In this document: one piece after another, positions 1 to 7,900 of the stretch
Numbering within the stretch: the first letter of the stretch is position 1
How the letters are laid out: the number at the start of each line of letters is the position of its first letter
DNA from: CAZGTQ01 sp964528575
GTDB lineage: Bacteria > Planctomycetota > UBA1135 > GCA-002686595
DNA length: 9,713 nucleotides
NCBI GenBank assembly: GCA_964528575.1
Contig: CAZGTQ010000114.1
Coordinates: forward strand, 1-9,713
Reading direction: 5' to 3'
Notes under the pieces: generated by a model
Told to the model about the DNA's origin: nothing
The model's database searches: none
Seen by the model: the letters and a program-made list of their open reading frames with translations, nothing else
Made by a program: the position numbers and the translations under genes

Positions 1-501
1 GTCGTCGCGCGACACGCCGCCGTCGCCGTCGAGGTCCCACGCGTCCAGCGGCGACGCGCCGGAGTCGAGGCGCCGCGCGAGGTGGAGCGCGTCGACGACG
101 TCGACGCGGCCGCTCCCGTCGAGGTCGGCGGCGAGCGCGGCGGGCGCGGCGCTGCGCTCGACCTGCGGCCGGTCGCGCCGCGCGAAGATCACGAGGAGCG
201 ACGCGGCGAGAGCCGCGGCGAGCGGGGCGAGGCGGCGCAGGCGCGTGCGCCGGGGCGCGGGAGCCGCTCGCAGGTGCGCGCGCGCGGCGGCGCGGATCGC
301 GTCGTCGACCGCGCGGGTGCGCGCCGGGTCGATCGCGCGGGCGCGCTCGGCGCGGCGCAGGGCCTCGACGAGCGCGGCGGGCGCGCGCGGCTCGTCGTCG
401 CGCTCGTCCGGCTCGGCGCGGGGGTGGGCAGGCTCGTCTCGCACGTGTGGTTCAGGGGTCGGGGGCCGCGGCGGGTTCGGGCGATCGACGAAATGCGTCA
501 C
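1..501 (-). CDS. Single-pass membrane protein with dockerin-like EF-hand tail, putative anti-sigma factor (3' end off window)
   Basis: The gene starts with GTG at 501, overlapping the sigma factor stop as GTGA (4 nt), which implies translational coupling. The 167 visible residues have three parts. Residues 1-60 are Pro/acidic-rich, and 55-100 are a charged, probably helical segment. A hydrophobic stretch near residues 88-107 (ending SLLVIFA) is the likely membrane span. After a linker come two dockerin/EF-hand calcium loops of 12 residues, DLDGSGRVDVVD and DLDGDGGVSRDD, separated by a helix-like segment with ALHLARRL. The predicted topology is N-terminus inside and calcium-binding loops outside. 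Position and overlap suggest it restrains the partner sigma factor, but I see no HxxxCxxC zinc anti-sigma motif, so that role is inferred from context. It may instead be a secreted-structure anchor that merely shares the operon. The C-terminus lies beyond the left edge. Confidence 0.72.
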   Translation of the reverse strand, partial: MTHFVDRPNPPRPPTPEPHVRDEPAHPRAEPDERDDEPRAPAALVEALRRAERARAIDPARTRAVDDAIRAAARAHLRAAPAPRRTRLRRLAPLAAALAASLLVIFARRDRPQVERSAAPAALAADLDGSGRVDVVDALHLARRLDSGASPLDAWDLDGDGGVSRDD

Positions 502-1049
502 ACGTCGAAGAACGCGCGCGTGCGCGGGTCGTCGCGCAGGCGGGCGAGCGCCTGGTGCAGGCGCGACTTGACCGTGCCGAGCGGGACGCCCTGGAGCTGC
601 GCGATCTCGCGCAGCTCGAGGTCGTCGACGTAGCGCAACAGCAGCGCCTCGCGCTGCGGCTCGGGCAGCGCGGCGAGCACGACGCGCAGCTCGTCCTCGA
701 GCGCGGCGGGCGACGCGGGGCCGGCCGGATCGGGGACGAGCTCGGGGTCGGGCGCCGCGCCGGGTGGGCTGCGGCGACGCTCGCGCTCGCGCCGGTCGCG
801 CGCGAGGTGGCGCACGACCGGATAGAGGTACGTGCGCAGACGCGCGCTGAGGCGGAAGCCGGGGAAGCGACCGAGCAGGTGCAGGAATGCGTCTTGGACG
901 ACCTCCTGCGCGTCCTCGGGGCCGCGCGAGAAGCGCAGCGCGAGGCGCTGCGCCCAGTCGCGGTGGCGCTCGTACAGGCGCTCGAAGGCCGCCGCCTCGC
1001 CGCGATTCGCGCGCTCGACGAGCTCCTCGTCCGTCGGCTCGGACGTCAC
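498..1049 (-). CDS. ECF-family RNA polymerase sigma factor (sigma-70 regions 2 and 4)
   Basis: This 183-residue protein has the usual ECF size. It directs RNA polymerase to a small set of promoters, usually in response to an envelope or extracellular signal. Region 2 spans about residues 12-85, with the recognisable AAFERLYERH and EDAQEVVQDAFLHLL segments. A Pro-rich linker covers about 92-115. Region 4 spans about 117-172, with LPEPQREALLLRY and the helix-turn-helix LREIAQLQGVPLGTVKSRL. The start is GTG at 1049; no other start codon lies in frame in the 50 bp upstream. The sulfatase stop is 97 bp upstream on the same strand, so the two may be co-transcribed. The next gene overlaps its stop by 4 nt. 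There is no C-terminal fusion domain of the kind seen in some planctomycete ECFs; the protein ends 11 residues after region 4. Confidence 0.93.
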   Translation of the reverse strand: MTSEPTDEELVERANRGEAAAFERLYERHRDWAQRLALRFSRGPEDAQEVVQDAFLHLLGRFPGFRLSARLRTYLYPVVRHLARDRRERERRRSPPGAAPDPELVPDPAGPASPAALEDELRVVLAALPEPQREALLLRYVDDLELREIAQLQGVPLGTVKSRLHQALARLRDDPRTRAFFDV

Positions 1050-1146
1050 GTCCGGACGTCGCCGAGGTGCGCCGCGGTGCGCGCGAGCAGCGGGGAGATC
1101 GGTTGGGGAGGAGCCACGGTCGCGCCCCGTCGGACGGGCGAGCCGA

Positions 1147-2955
1147 TCAGCTCTGCAGCAGCGCCGCCAGCGCCGCCTCGAGCGCCTGCAGGGCCTGCGC
1201 GTGCGGCGGCGAGAGCGCGCCGACGCCGCCCTGGAGCAGGTCGTTCGTCTCGAGCGGATCGACGGCCAGATCGTACAACGCCGCCGGGCCGTTGTTGCCG
1301 AACGCGATCAGCTTGTAGCGCTCGTCGCGGATCGCCTTGTGGTCCATGCCCGCCGCGCGCAGCCGCACGGCGTTCGTCAGGCGGTAGCCGAAGAAGGCGC
1401 TCGGATCGCGCACCAGCGCCTGCACGTAGAGGTCGAAGGAGGGCAGCTTCGCGACCAGGTCGCCGTCGAGCTCGAGCACGGCGATGCCGGCCGCGTCGCT
1501 CTTCAGCACCTGGATCGCGGCCAGCGGGTACGGGACGAGCAGCCCGTCGCAGTACGGCGCGGGGTTCTGGCCCAGGCCGTAGAAGACGCCGACCGGCTCG
1601 CTCGCGACGCCGGCCGCCACGGCGAGCGTCGTCGAGCTCCCCGCCGTGAAGCCGCCGCCGCAGATCGCGAGCAGCGGGTGCGGCGCAGGCCCGGCGCCGT
1701 AGCCGAGCAGCTCCTGGCACAGGGGCGGCTCGCCCGCCTTCTTGGTCACGACGACGCCGCCCGGCGGGAGGCCCGCTCCGTTCGGCACGAAGTACTCGGC
1801 GAAGAGGTGCGTGCGCTGCGACGGCGCGCTCGGGTCGGCGAGATGCGGAACGAGGCTCAGCGAATCGAGGCTCACGCCCGGCGGGATCACCGCCGGGCTC
1901 GCGAGGTCGACGCCGGCGAGCTCGGCGACGGTCGCGAAGACGTCGGCCACGTGGACGAGCGCGTCGCACGTGGCGCCGGGCTGCGCGACCGGGGGGCCGG
2001 CGACGATCATCGGGACGCGCACGCCGCCCTCGAACAGCGTGAGCTTGGCGTGGTCGGGCGCGTGCGGCGGGACGACGACCTCGCGCGGCGTGCCGTTGTC
2101 GGCGACGAAGACGACGACGGTGCGCTCGGCGACGTCGCCCAGGCCGGCGAGCAGGCGGCCGATCTCGCGGTCGAGCGCTTCGACCGACGCGCGGTAGTAC
2201 GGGCGCGGATCGAGCGCGGGCGGACCCGCGCCGGAGAGGTCCTGCGTGTGCAGGTGCGGCGGCGGAGCGTGGAACGGCTCGTGCGGCGCGTGGAACGCGA
2301 CCTGCAGGAACCACGGCTCGGGGACGTGCGTCGCGAGCCAGAGGGCGCCGTCGACCTCGTCCGTCGTCGCATAGCGCGCGACCTGGACCGGCACGCCGTT
2401 CACGACCTTGCGGAACGCGAAGTACGTGTCGGGCGCATAGAGGTTCGAGGGCGCGCCGCCGTAGTGCAAGTAGCCCGCGGCGTTGGGCGCGAGGTCCCCG
2501 CCGACCGCCGACGTGCCGATGTGCCACTTGCCGAGCGCCGCGTGCAGGTAGCCCGAGTGGCCGCGGTCGAGCATCTCGGGGATCGTCGTCTCGGCGAGCG
2601 GGAGCGGGCCGTTCGCGCCGGCGGACGACTCGAAGACCGACGAGCCGACGCCGGTGCGGAAGCCGTAGCGGCCGGACTGGAGCACCGCGCGCGTCGGCGA
2701 GCACGCCGGATAGCCCCACGCGCTCGTGAAACGGACGCCCTGCGCGGCGAGCGCGTCGAGCACCGGCGTCGGCGGCGGGTCGGCACCCTCGCCGTAGCAG
2801 CCGACGTGGTCGGTGCCCAGGTCGTCGGCGACGAGGAGCAGGACGTTGGGACGCGGCGCGCCGTCGGGCGCCGGCGGCGACGGGCCGCCGGCGGCGCCGA
2901 GCAGCGCGACGAGGTTGGCGGCGAGGTTCGCGGCGAGGACGAGCGGTGGCGACAT
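1147..2955 (-). CDS. Secreted sulfatase (type I, formylglycine-dependent) with an inserted extracellular domain
   Basis: The protein has 602 residues and hydrolyses sulfate esters, probably on sulfated polysaccharides outside the cytoplasm; the exact substrate cannot be read from sequence. A hydrophobic N-terminus (residues 5-24) acts as signal peptide, although it lacks the usual basic residues. The catalytic fold follows: metal ligands in LLVADDLG (D44, D45), the formylglycine site CSPTR (C85, P87, R89), GKWHIG (K143, H145), FHAPHEPF, ADNGTP (D286, N287) and K304 in KLTLFEGG. The C-terminal subdomain resumes at AIRDERYKLI (541-550) and ends LYDLAVDPLETNDLL. Residues of about 391-538 are extra relative to a standard sulfatase and are described separately. 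ATG at 2955 is the only start nearby in frame; no Shine-Dalgarno precedes it. It would need a formylglycine-generating enzyme, which is not in this window. Confidence 0.93.
   Translation of the reverse strand: MSPPLVLAANLAANLVALLGAAGGPSPPAPDGAPRPNVLLLVADDLGTDHVGCYGEGADPPPTPVLDALAAQGVRFTSAWGYPACSPTRAVLQSGRYGFRTGVGSSVFESSAGANGPLPLAETTIPEMLDRGHSGYLHAALGKWHIGTSAVGGDLAPNAAGYLHYGGAPSNLYAPDTYFAFRKVVNGVPVQVARYATTDEVDGALWLATHVPEPWFLQVAFHAPHEPFHAPPPHLHTQDLSGAGPPALDPRPYYRASVEALDREIGRLLAGLGDVAERTVVVFVADNGTPREVVVPPHAPDHAKLTLFEGGVRVPMIVAGPPVAQPGATCDALVHVADVFATVAELAGVDLASPAVIPPGVSLDSLSLVPHLADPSAPSQRTHLFAEYFVPNGAGLPPGGVVVTKKAGEPPLCQELLGYGAGPAPHPLLAICGGGFTAGSSTTLAVAAGVASEPVGVFYGLGQNPAPYCDGLLVPYPLAAIQVLKSDAAGIAVLELDGDLVAKLPSFDLYVQALVRDPSAFFGYRLTNAVRLRAAGMDHKAIRDERYKLIAFGNNGPAALYDLAVDPLETNDLLQGGVGALSPPHAQALQALEAALAALLQS
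1354..1722 (-). other. Extracellular domain inserted inside the sulfatase fold
   Basis: These are sulfatase residues of about 412-534. They lie between the motif LFAEYF (384-389) and the final sulfatase motif RDERYKLI, which in ordinary sulfatases are close together. The segment has the pattern of a module I know from memory at the C-termini of secreted planctomycete proteins. It begins with a Cys and LGYGAG, then a strand with GSSTTLAVAAG, then GVFYGLGQ with PYCDGLLVP, then a DAAGIAVLEL strand, a LP...DLYVQALVRD strand and TNAVRLR. Three cysteines (C413, C432, C469) may form a disulfide. The end of the nearby propeller protein has the same order of elements. It may bind carbohydrate or serve in surface retention; neither is shown. 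I have no family accession for it. Confidence 0.6.
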
Positions 2956-2979
2956 GGGAGGCGGAACGTGCGTCGCGGT

Positions 2980-3013
2980 TTCGGAGTGCGGCGCGGTTCG
3001 GAGTGCGGCGCGG
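2980..3013. repeat. 17-bp perfect tandem duplication
   Basis: The unit ttcggagtgcggcgcgg occurs twice head to tail, at 2980-2996 and 2997-3013, with no mismatch. It lies between the divergent sulfatase and flippase genes, where it would fall in the sulfatase 5' leader. It may be slippage in GC-rich DNA or a doubled regulator site. Confidence 0.85.
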
Positions 3014-3017
3014 ACTC

Positions 3018-3044
3018 GGACGTGCGGCCGGTCAGGCCGGTTCC
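3018..3044 (-). promoter_or_regulatory. Possible ECF-type promoter facing the sulfatase
   Basis: On the minus strand GGAACC (3044-3039) is followed by exactly 16 nt and then CGTCC (3022-3018), matching the common ECF pattern GGAAC-N16-CGTC. Transcription would begin near 3010 and leave a leader of about 55 nt before ATG 2955. An inverted repeat CGGCC-N5-GGCCG (3025-3039) sits mostly in the spacer. Caution: the same pattern occurs by chance on the plus strand inside the sulfatase gene (2307-2332), so the match alone is weak evidence. Confidence 0.28.
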
Positions 3045-3138
3045 GCCATGCGAATTGCGCGCCGCGCGCGTCGGAGCGAGCGGTTTGTCGCTCGGGAACC
3101 TTGCGCCGCGCTCGCGGCCCCGGTTCGCTACGCCGCAC

Positions 3139-4818
3139 ATGGGCGCGGGCGCAGGCGCGGGAAGGGGCGGCTCTGGCGGGGAGCGCGGCTCTGGCGAGGA
3201 GCGTGGCTCTGGCGGGGAGCGTGGCTCTGGCGGTGCCGGTGGCTCTGGCGGGGGCGGTGCACGCCGCGGGCTCGGCGGGCTGCTGCGGCACTCGCTGAAC
3301 TACGGCGTCGTGCCGTTCGCGCACCGGGGCCTCGCGCTCCTGATGCTGCCCCTCTACACGCTCTGGATGAGCGAGGAGGAGTTCGGCGTCGCCTTCCTCT
3401 GCGATCTGCTCGTCGTCGTCCTGAGCGAGATGATCGGCGTGCACCTGCTCAGCGGCATGGTGCGCTTCTACTTCGCGCACGACGACGAGCGCAAGCGCAA
3501 CCTCGTCGTCAGCTCGACCACGCTCGCCGTGATGGGCGCCTCGTGGGCGGTCGCGCTCGTCGCGATCCTGTTCCGCGAGGAGCTCGCGGTCGTCGTCCTC
3601 GGCCGCGGCGACGCGCAGGGCGTTTCGAGCGAGCGGCTGCCGCGGCTCCTGCTCTACGCGCTGCTGACGTTCCCGTGCATCCTGACCTCGCAGGCGGGCT
3701 TCGCGTACCTGCAGGCGCTCAAGCGCTCGGCGACGCACTCGCGCATCAAGCTCGCGAAGATGATCCTCGAGCTCGGGCTGCGGATCTGGACGCTCGGGGT
3801 GCTCGACCTGGGCATCGAGGGTTGGCTGATCAGCGTCCTGGCCGGCGAGGCGGTGACGGCGGTCTTCCTCACCGGCTGGGTGCTCGTGCGGGTGGGGCCG
3901 CGCTTCGACCGCGAGGTCTTGCGCCCGATCCTCGCGTACACGCTGCCGCTGATCCCGGTCGGGATCGCGCAGCTCGGGATCCACCAGGCGGACCGGCGCC
4001 TGCTCGAGTGGCTCGCGCCCGTCGGCGGCCAGGACCTCGTCGGCATCTACGGACTGGGCTACCTCGTCGCCTCGATGGCGAACCAGCTCGTGCTCAATCC
4101 CTTCTTCACGATCTGGCAGCCGTGGATCTTCGACGAGGCCGACGTCGAGCGCCGCGGGCGGATCGTCGCCCGCGTCACGACGTACGCGGTGCTCGTCGTC
4201 GTCGCGGCGAGCATCGGCCTGTGCCTGTTCGGCCGCGAGGCGATCCTGATCCTCAACAGCAACCCGGCGATGGACGCGGCGTACCACGTCGTGCCCTGGG
4301 TGACGGCGGGCTACTGCTTCTGGGCCCTGTACGCGTCGGCGCAGCTCACGCTGTTCCTGGAACGGCGCACGCGGCCGCTGATCTGGATCAACGCGACGGC
4401 GCTCGTCGTGAACGTCTTGCTCAACCTGCTGCTCATTCCGCCCTTCGGCTTCGTCGGAGCGGCGGTCGCGACGCTGGTGACCTACGGCCTGCTCTCCGCC
4501 CTGGGCATGGCCGGCAGCCGGGCCCAGGCGCCGACGCCGTTCGAGCTGCGCCGGCTGGCGGCGGCGCTGGGCACGATGCTTGCCGTGGCGGGGGCCACCC
4601 TCGCGATCGACGGCTGGGTCGACGCGCAGCGGGGCGGCGTCTTCGTGGACCTGCCCCACGCGCGCTGGCTGCTCGTCGCGGTCGCGCTGAAGGTCGTGCT
4701 GCTCCCGGCCGCACTCGCAGTCCTGTGGTCAGTCATCCTGCGCTCCGAGGAGCGGGCGGAGCTCGCCCGCTGGATCCGCGCGCGCGTGCTCCAGAGGCAC
4801 GCCGCGGGGGATCGATAG
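3139..4818 (+). CDS. Polysaccharide flippase (Wzx-like, MATE/MVF superfamily)
   Basis: This 559-residue integral membrane protein probably moves lipid-linked glycan units across the inner membrane for exopolysaccharide, O-antigen or surface-glycan assembly. From about residue 46 it reads as a typical flippase: HSLNYGVVPF then a first membrane span with LALLMLPLYTLW, and about 12-14 hydrophobic segments to residue 533. Characteristic stretches are IYGLGYLVASMANQL with NPFFTIWQPW (303-329), and NVLLNLLLIPPFGFVGAA (425-442), which is typical of the C-terminal half of these proteins. Residues 1-45 are unusual: a Gly/Ser/Glu/Arg-rich tail encoded by 18-bp tandem repeats. ATG 3139 is the only good start in the region, but it has no Shine-Dalgarno site, and a start after the repeats cannot be excluded. 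The C-terminus is basic and cytoplasmic. Substrate is unknown; no Wzy polymerase or glycosyltransferase is in view. Confidence 0.88.
   Translation: MGAGAGAGRGGSGGERGSGEERGSGGERGSGGAGGSGGGGARRGLGGLLRHSLNYGVVPFAHRGLALLMLPLYTLWMSEEEFGVAFLCDLLVVVLSEMIGVHLLSGMVRFYFAHDDERKRNLVVSSTTLAVMGASWAVALVAILFREELAVVVLGRGDAQGVSSERLPRLLLYALLTFPCILTSQAGFAYLQALKRSATHSRIKLAKMILELGLRIWTLGVLDLGIEGWLISVLAGEAVTAVFLTGWVLVRVGPRFDREVLRPILAYTLPLIPVGIAQLGIHQADRRLLEWLAPVGGQDLVGIYGLGYLVASMANQLVLNPFFTIWQPWIFDEADVERRGRIVARVTTYAVLVVVAASIGLCLFGREAILILNSNPAMDAAYHVVPWVTAGYCFWALYASAQLTLFLERRTRPLIWINATALVVNVLLNLLLIPPFGFVGAAVATLVTYGLLSALGMAGSRAQAPTPFELRRLAAALGTMLAVAGATLAIDGWVDAQRGGVFVDLPHARWLLVAVALKVVLLPAALAVLWSVILRSEERAELARWIRARVLQRHAAGDR
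3169..3258 (+). repeat. Five 18-bp tandem repeats encoding a Gly/Ser-rich tail
   Basis: Five consecutive 18-bp units begin ggctctggcg (3169, 3187, 3205, 3223, 3241). The first three encode GSGGER or GSGEER; the last two have diverged to GSGGAG and GSGGGG. The unit is a multiple of three, so copy-number change keeps the frame. They form the N-terminal extension of the flippase. Confidence 0.9.
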
Positions 4819-4842
4819 ACGGGGCTTGGGGCGCGATCCCGC

Positions 4843-4863
4843 CCGGTCCCCGTACCGGGACGG
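4843..4863 (+). terminator. Weak hairpin after the flippase gene
   Basis: Arms CC(g)GTCCC (4843-4850) and GGGACGG (4857-4863) can pair over 7 bp with one bulged G and a 6-nt loop, 25 nt after the flippase stop. No T tract follows, so it may be an attenuating or Rho-aided site, or simply chance in GC-rich DNA. The 97-bp gap holds nothing else I can support. Confidence 0.25.
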
Positions 4864-4915
4864 ATCAGCTACGCTGGATGCGACCGTTCGGCCCGGTCCC
4901 TCTGCTCCCATTGCC

Positions 4916-7900
4916 ATGCACCACCGAACGTCCGGTCGCGGGCCGTTGCTCGCTCTCGTCGCCGCCGCCCTCGTCGCCGCCGCGCTCGTCCCCGCGGCCC
5001 ACGCGCAGATCGGCACGCTCGCCACCGTCGGCGGCGAGGTGACCGATCTCTCGGTCGACGGCTCCGGCCGGCTGCTGTACTGCACGACGCAGAGCAAGAT
5101 CGGCCGCATCAACCCCGCCAACGGCAACGAAGTCGTGCTCTCGGCGGCGGGCACGATCCCCTCCGCGCTGCGGGGCATCGCGGAGACGCCGGCGGGCGAC
5201 GTCGCGGTCATCGACGGCGGCGGCGACATCTGGTCGCTGCCCGGCGGGACGGGCCCGGCGGTCGAGATCTACTCGGACCTCTTCATCATCAAGGCGCCGA
5301 CCGACCTGCTCGTCGACGCCACCGGCAACTTCCTGACGGTGAGCGACACCCCGTCGACCGGCTGGCGTGCGTTCGACTGGGTCAGCCCGGACGGCGCGAA
5401 CTGGTGCTACTACCTCGTCGACCACCAGCCGCTCGCGCTCGCTGCGGACCCGCTGACGGGCGACGTGCTCTTCACCGACCTCGCGAACGGCGGCTCGCTG
5501 CGGCGCATCGAGCGCGTCGACCAGTCGCACCCGACGTCGATCATCGACGCGACGACGCAGCCGGGGTTCACGCTGTCCGCGAACGACGGCGACATCGCGA
5601 TGGAGGCCGACGGCGACGCGCTCTTCGTCGCCGGCGGCACGGTCTGGCGCCACGACCGGTCGGCCGGGACGACGGCGACGATCGCCACCGGGCTCGGCCA
5701 GCTCCGCGCGATCGCGATCGCGGCGTCGAGCGGAGCGGTGCCGAGCGCGTCGGGCTTCAGCGCATACGTCGCCGAGGGCAGCTCGCCGACGATGATCCGC
5801 GAGATCGGCAACGTCGGCGCTCCCGCGGCGCTGCGGCCGCCGTCGCTGGGCACGGTGCCGGACCGCGGGACCCAGCTCGTCTTCTTCATCGACGTGCGCG
5901 TGTTCGACCTCGCGGCGGACAAGCAGGGCAACTTGCTCGTCGGCGGCGACGTGTTCGGCAGCTCCCCGTCGGTGCGCCGCGTCGATCTGTCCACGCTGCA
6001 CGTGTCGCTCGTCGCCGGCCCGAACGACGGGATCGGCGGCAAGATCGAGGGCGTGCACGTCGGGGGCAACGGCCGCATCTACGCGTGCACGCGCTTCGGC
6101 GTCGTCTACGAGATCGAGGAGGGGCCGACGCAGGTCACCGAGCTCTTCTCGAACTCCCAGGGCCAGATCACGGTCTCGAAGGACATCGTGCACGACCGCG
6201 ACGGCACGATGTACCTCGCGAATCGCTCGAACTTCTGCTGCGGCGACGTCGTGCAGCTCCTGGCGAACGGCACGCTCGGCTACTTCGTGCCGCTCGCCGA
6301 GGCGCGCGGGCTGTGCTCGGACCCGTTCACGTCCAACCTGCTCGTGAGCGAGTGGGTCGGCACCGGCTTCCTCAGCGCGGTGCGGCGCATGGACACGCTC
6401 GCGCCCTCGCTCGCGCCGATCCCGAGCTTCGACGGGCTCAACCTCTCGAACGCCGAGGGCTGGGCCGACGGCGAGATGGCGATGGACTGCCTCGGCAACG
6501 TGTACCTCGCGGTCGAGGACGAGTTCGGCGTCGTGCGCTTCGACACGAAGACCGGCAAGCTCTACCGCGTCTCGTCGGGCTACACGCAGCACGTCTCGGG
6601 CGTCGCGATCGCGCCGTCGACGCCCGGCTCGGGCAGCACGACCGGCTGGAGCCTGTACGTCACCGAGTTCATCCGGCTGTTCGAGATCCCGAGCGTGGCC
6701 GCGCCGGCGCCGACGATCCCCGACCGGAACGCGCCGCCGATCGGCGACTGCGTCGGCTACCTCTCGTCCACCGTCGGCACGCCGCGCGCGATGATCGACG
6801 ATCCCGCGGGCGGCGGCTTCCTCGTCGCGACGTCGGGCGGCACGGTCGAGCGGGTCGACCTGCTCACGGGCGCCGCGACGCAGTACGCCGACTCGGGCGG
6901 CGCGAACGATTTGGTCGCGATCGCGAGCGACTCGAACGGCGTCGTGCACGTCGTGACCGCCGGCGGCGTCGTCTCGTCGATCCATCCCACGACGAAGGCG
7001 TTCACGACGGTGTTCGCGGACGGAGCGAACGCGCTCGGGGACGTGCGCGGGATGGCGATCGACGGGCTCGACCGCGTGTACGTCGTCGAGCGCGATGCGG
7101 GCTCGCCGGCGGGGCGCGTGCTGCGGATCAACGGGGCGGCGCTCGAGCCCGTCGCGATCGCGAACCGCGGCGTGCGGCCCGAGGTCGATCCCCTGACCGG
7201 CGAGCTGTGGGTCAGCTCGCAGGGCTCGGTCCAGGAGGGCGCGGGCGAGATCCTGCGCGCGCGGATCGACGGGCAGGTCGCGTACGGCCACTGGCGCGGC
7301 GACACGTACTACGCGTTCGACGTCGGGCCCACCGACGGCGACCTCGCGTTCGACGCGGCGGGCAACGTCTGGGTCGCGGCGGGAGACGCCGGCCGCGTCG
7401 CGCGCGTCGACCGCGCGAGTGGCGCGCGCAGCGTGTTCGCCGGCAACTACGAGCGGCCGGCCGCGCTCACCGTCTCGTTCGGCCGCCCCGCGATCGCGGG
7501 AGCGCAGGGAGCGAGCCTGTTCGTGCTCGACGGCTGGGCGATCTACGAGCACGGCATCCCCGGCGCGGTGCCGCCGCCGCCGGCGACGAACCCGCCCGGG
7601 CTCGCGCCGCCGGCCGAGCTGCGCGTAGAGGGCTTCGCGACGCTGGGCGCGCTGACGCCGGTCGTGCTCGACGTGCCCGCGGACGCGGGCAAGGTCTACA
7701 TCCTCCTGCCGACCGCCTCGGGCAAGACGCCGGTGCTCCCGCTCACGCTGATCGGCAACCCGTCCGATCCGCGCGTGCTGCCGTGGACCTACGACGTGCT
7801 GTTCGACTACTTGACGAGCGGCTTCCTGCCGGGCTTCATCGGCATCCTCGACGGCGCCGGCAAGAGCCTGCCCGGAACCGGGGTCTTCCTGCCGAACGAC

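Noticed and set aside
1129..1144. GCCCC...GGGC hairpin after the sulfatase stop
   Set aside because: Only four base pairs can form without strain and no T tract follows, so it is not a credible terminator.
2307..2332. GGAACC-N16-CGTC on the plus strand resembling an ECF promoter
   Set aside because: It lies inside the sulfatase coding sequence, pointing antisense, with no gene to serve. It is kept as evidence that the motif arises by chance here.
3095..3133. GGAACCTT and GCTACGCC upstream of the flippase as a promoter
   Set aside because: There is no CGTC-like box at the right distance, the spacing from TTGCGC to TACGCC is too long for sigma-70, and a start there would fall at or after ATG 3139.
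832..3138. Open frame on the plus strand extending upstream from the flippase
   Set aside because: It is antisense to the sigma factor and sulfatase, is Arg-rich without recognisable domains, and flippase similarity starts only after 3270.
1147..4659. 1170-codon open frame on the minus strand running upstream of the sulfatase
   Set aside because: Only the part from ATG 2955 onward is sulfatase. The upstream part is low-complexity Arg/Glu/Asp-rich sequence antisense to the flippase gene, as expected from codon bias in high-GC DNA.
4870..4875. TACGCT as a -10 box for the propeller gene
   Set aside because: No -35 element lies 16-18 bp upstream, and a single six-base partial match is not enough.
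4826..4915. Upstream TTG start adding 30 residues to the propeller protein
   Set aside because: It would place the signal peptide 30 residues inside the protein; ATG 4916 gives a normal basic n-region and hydrophobic core.
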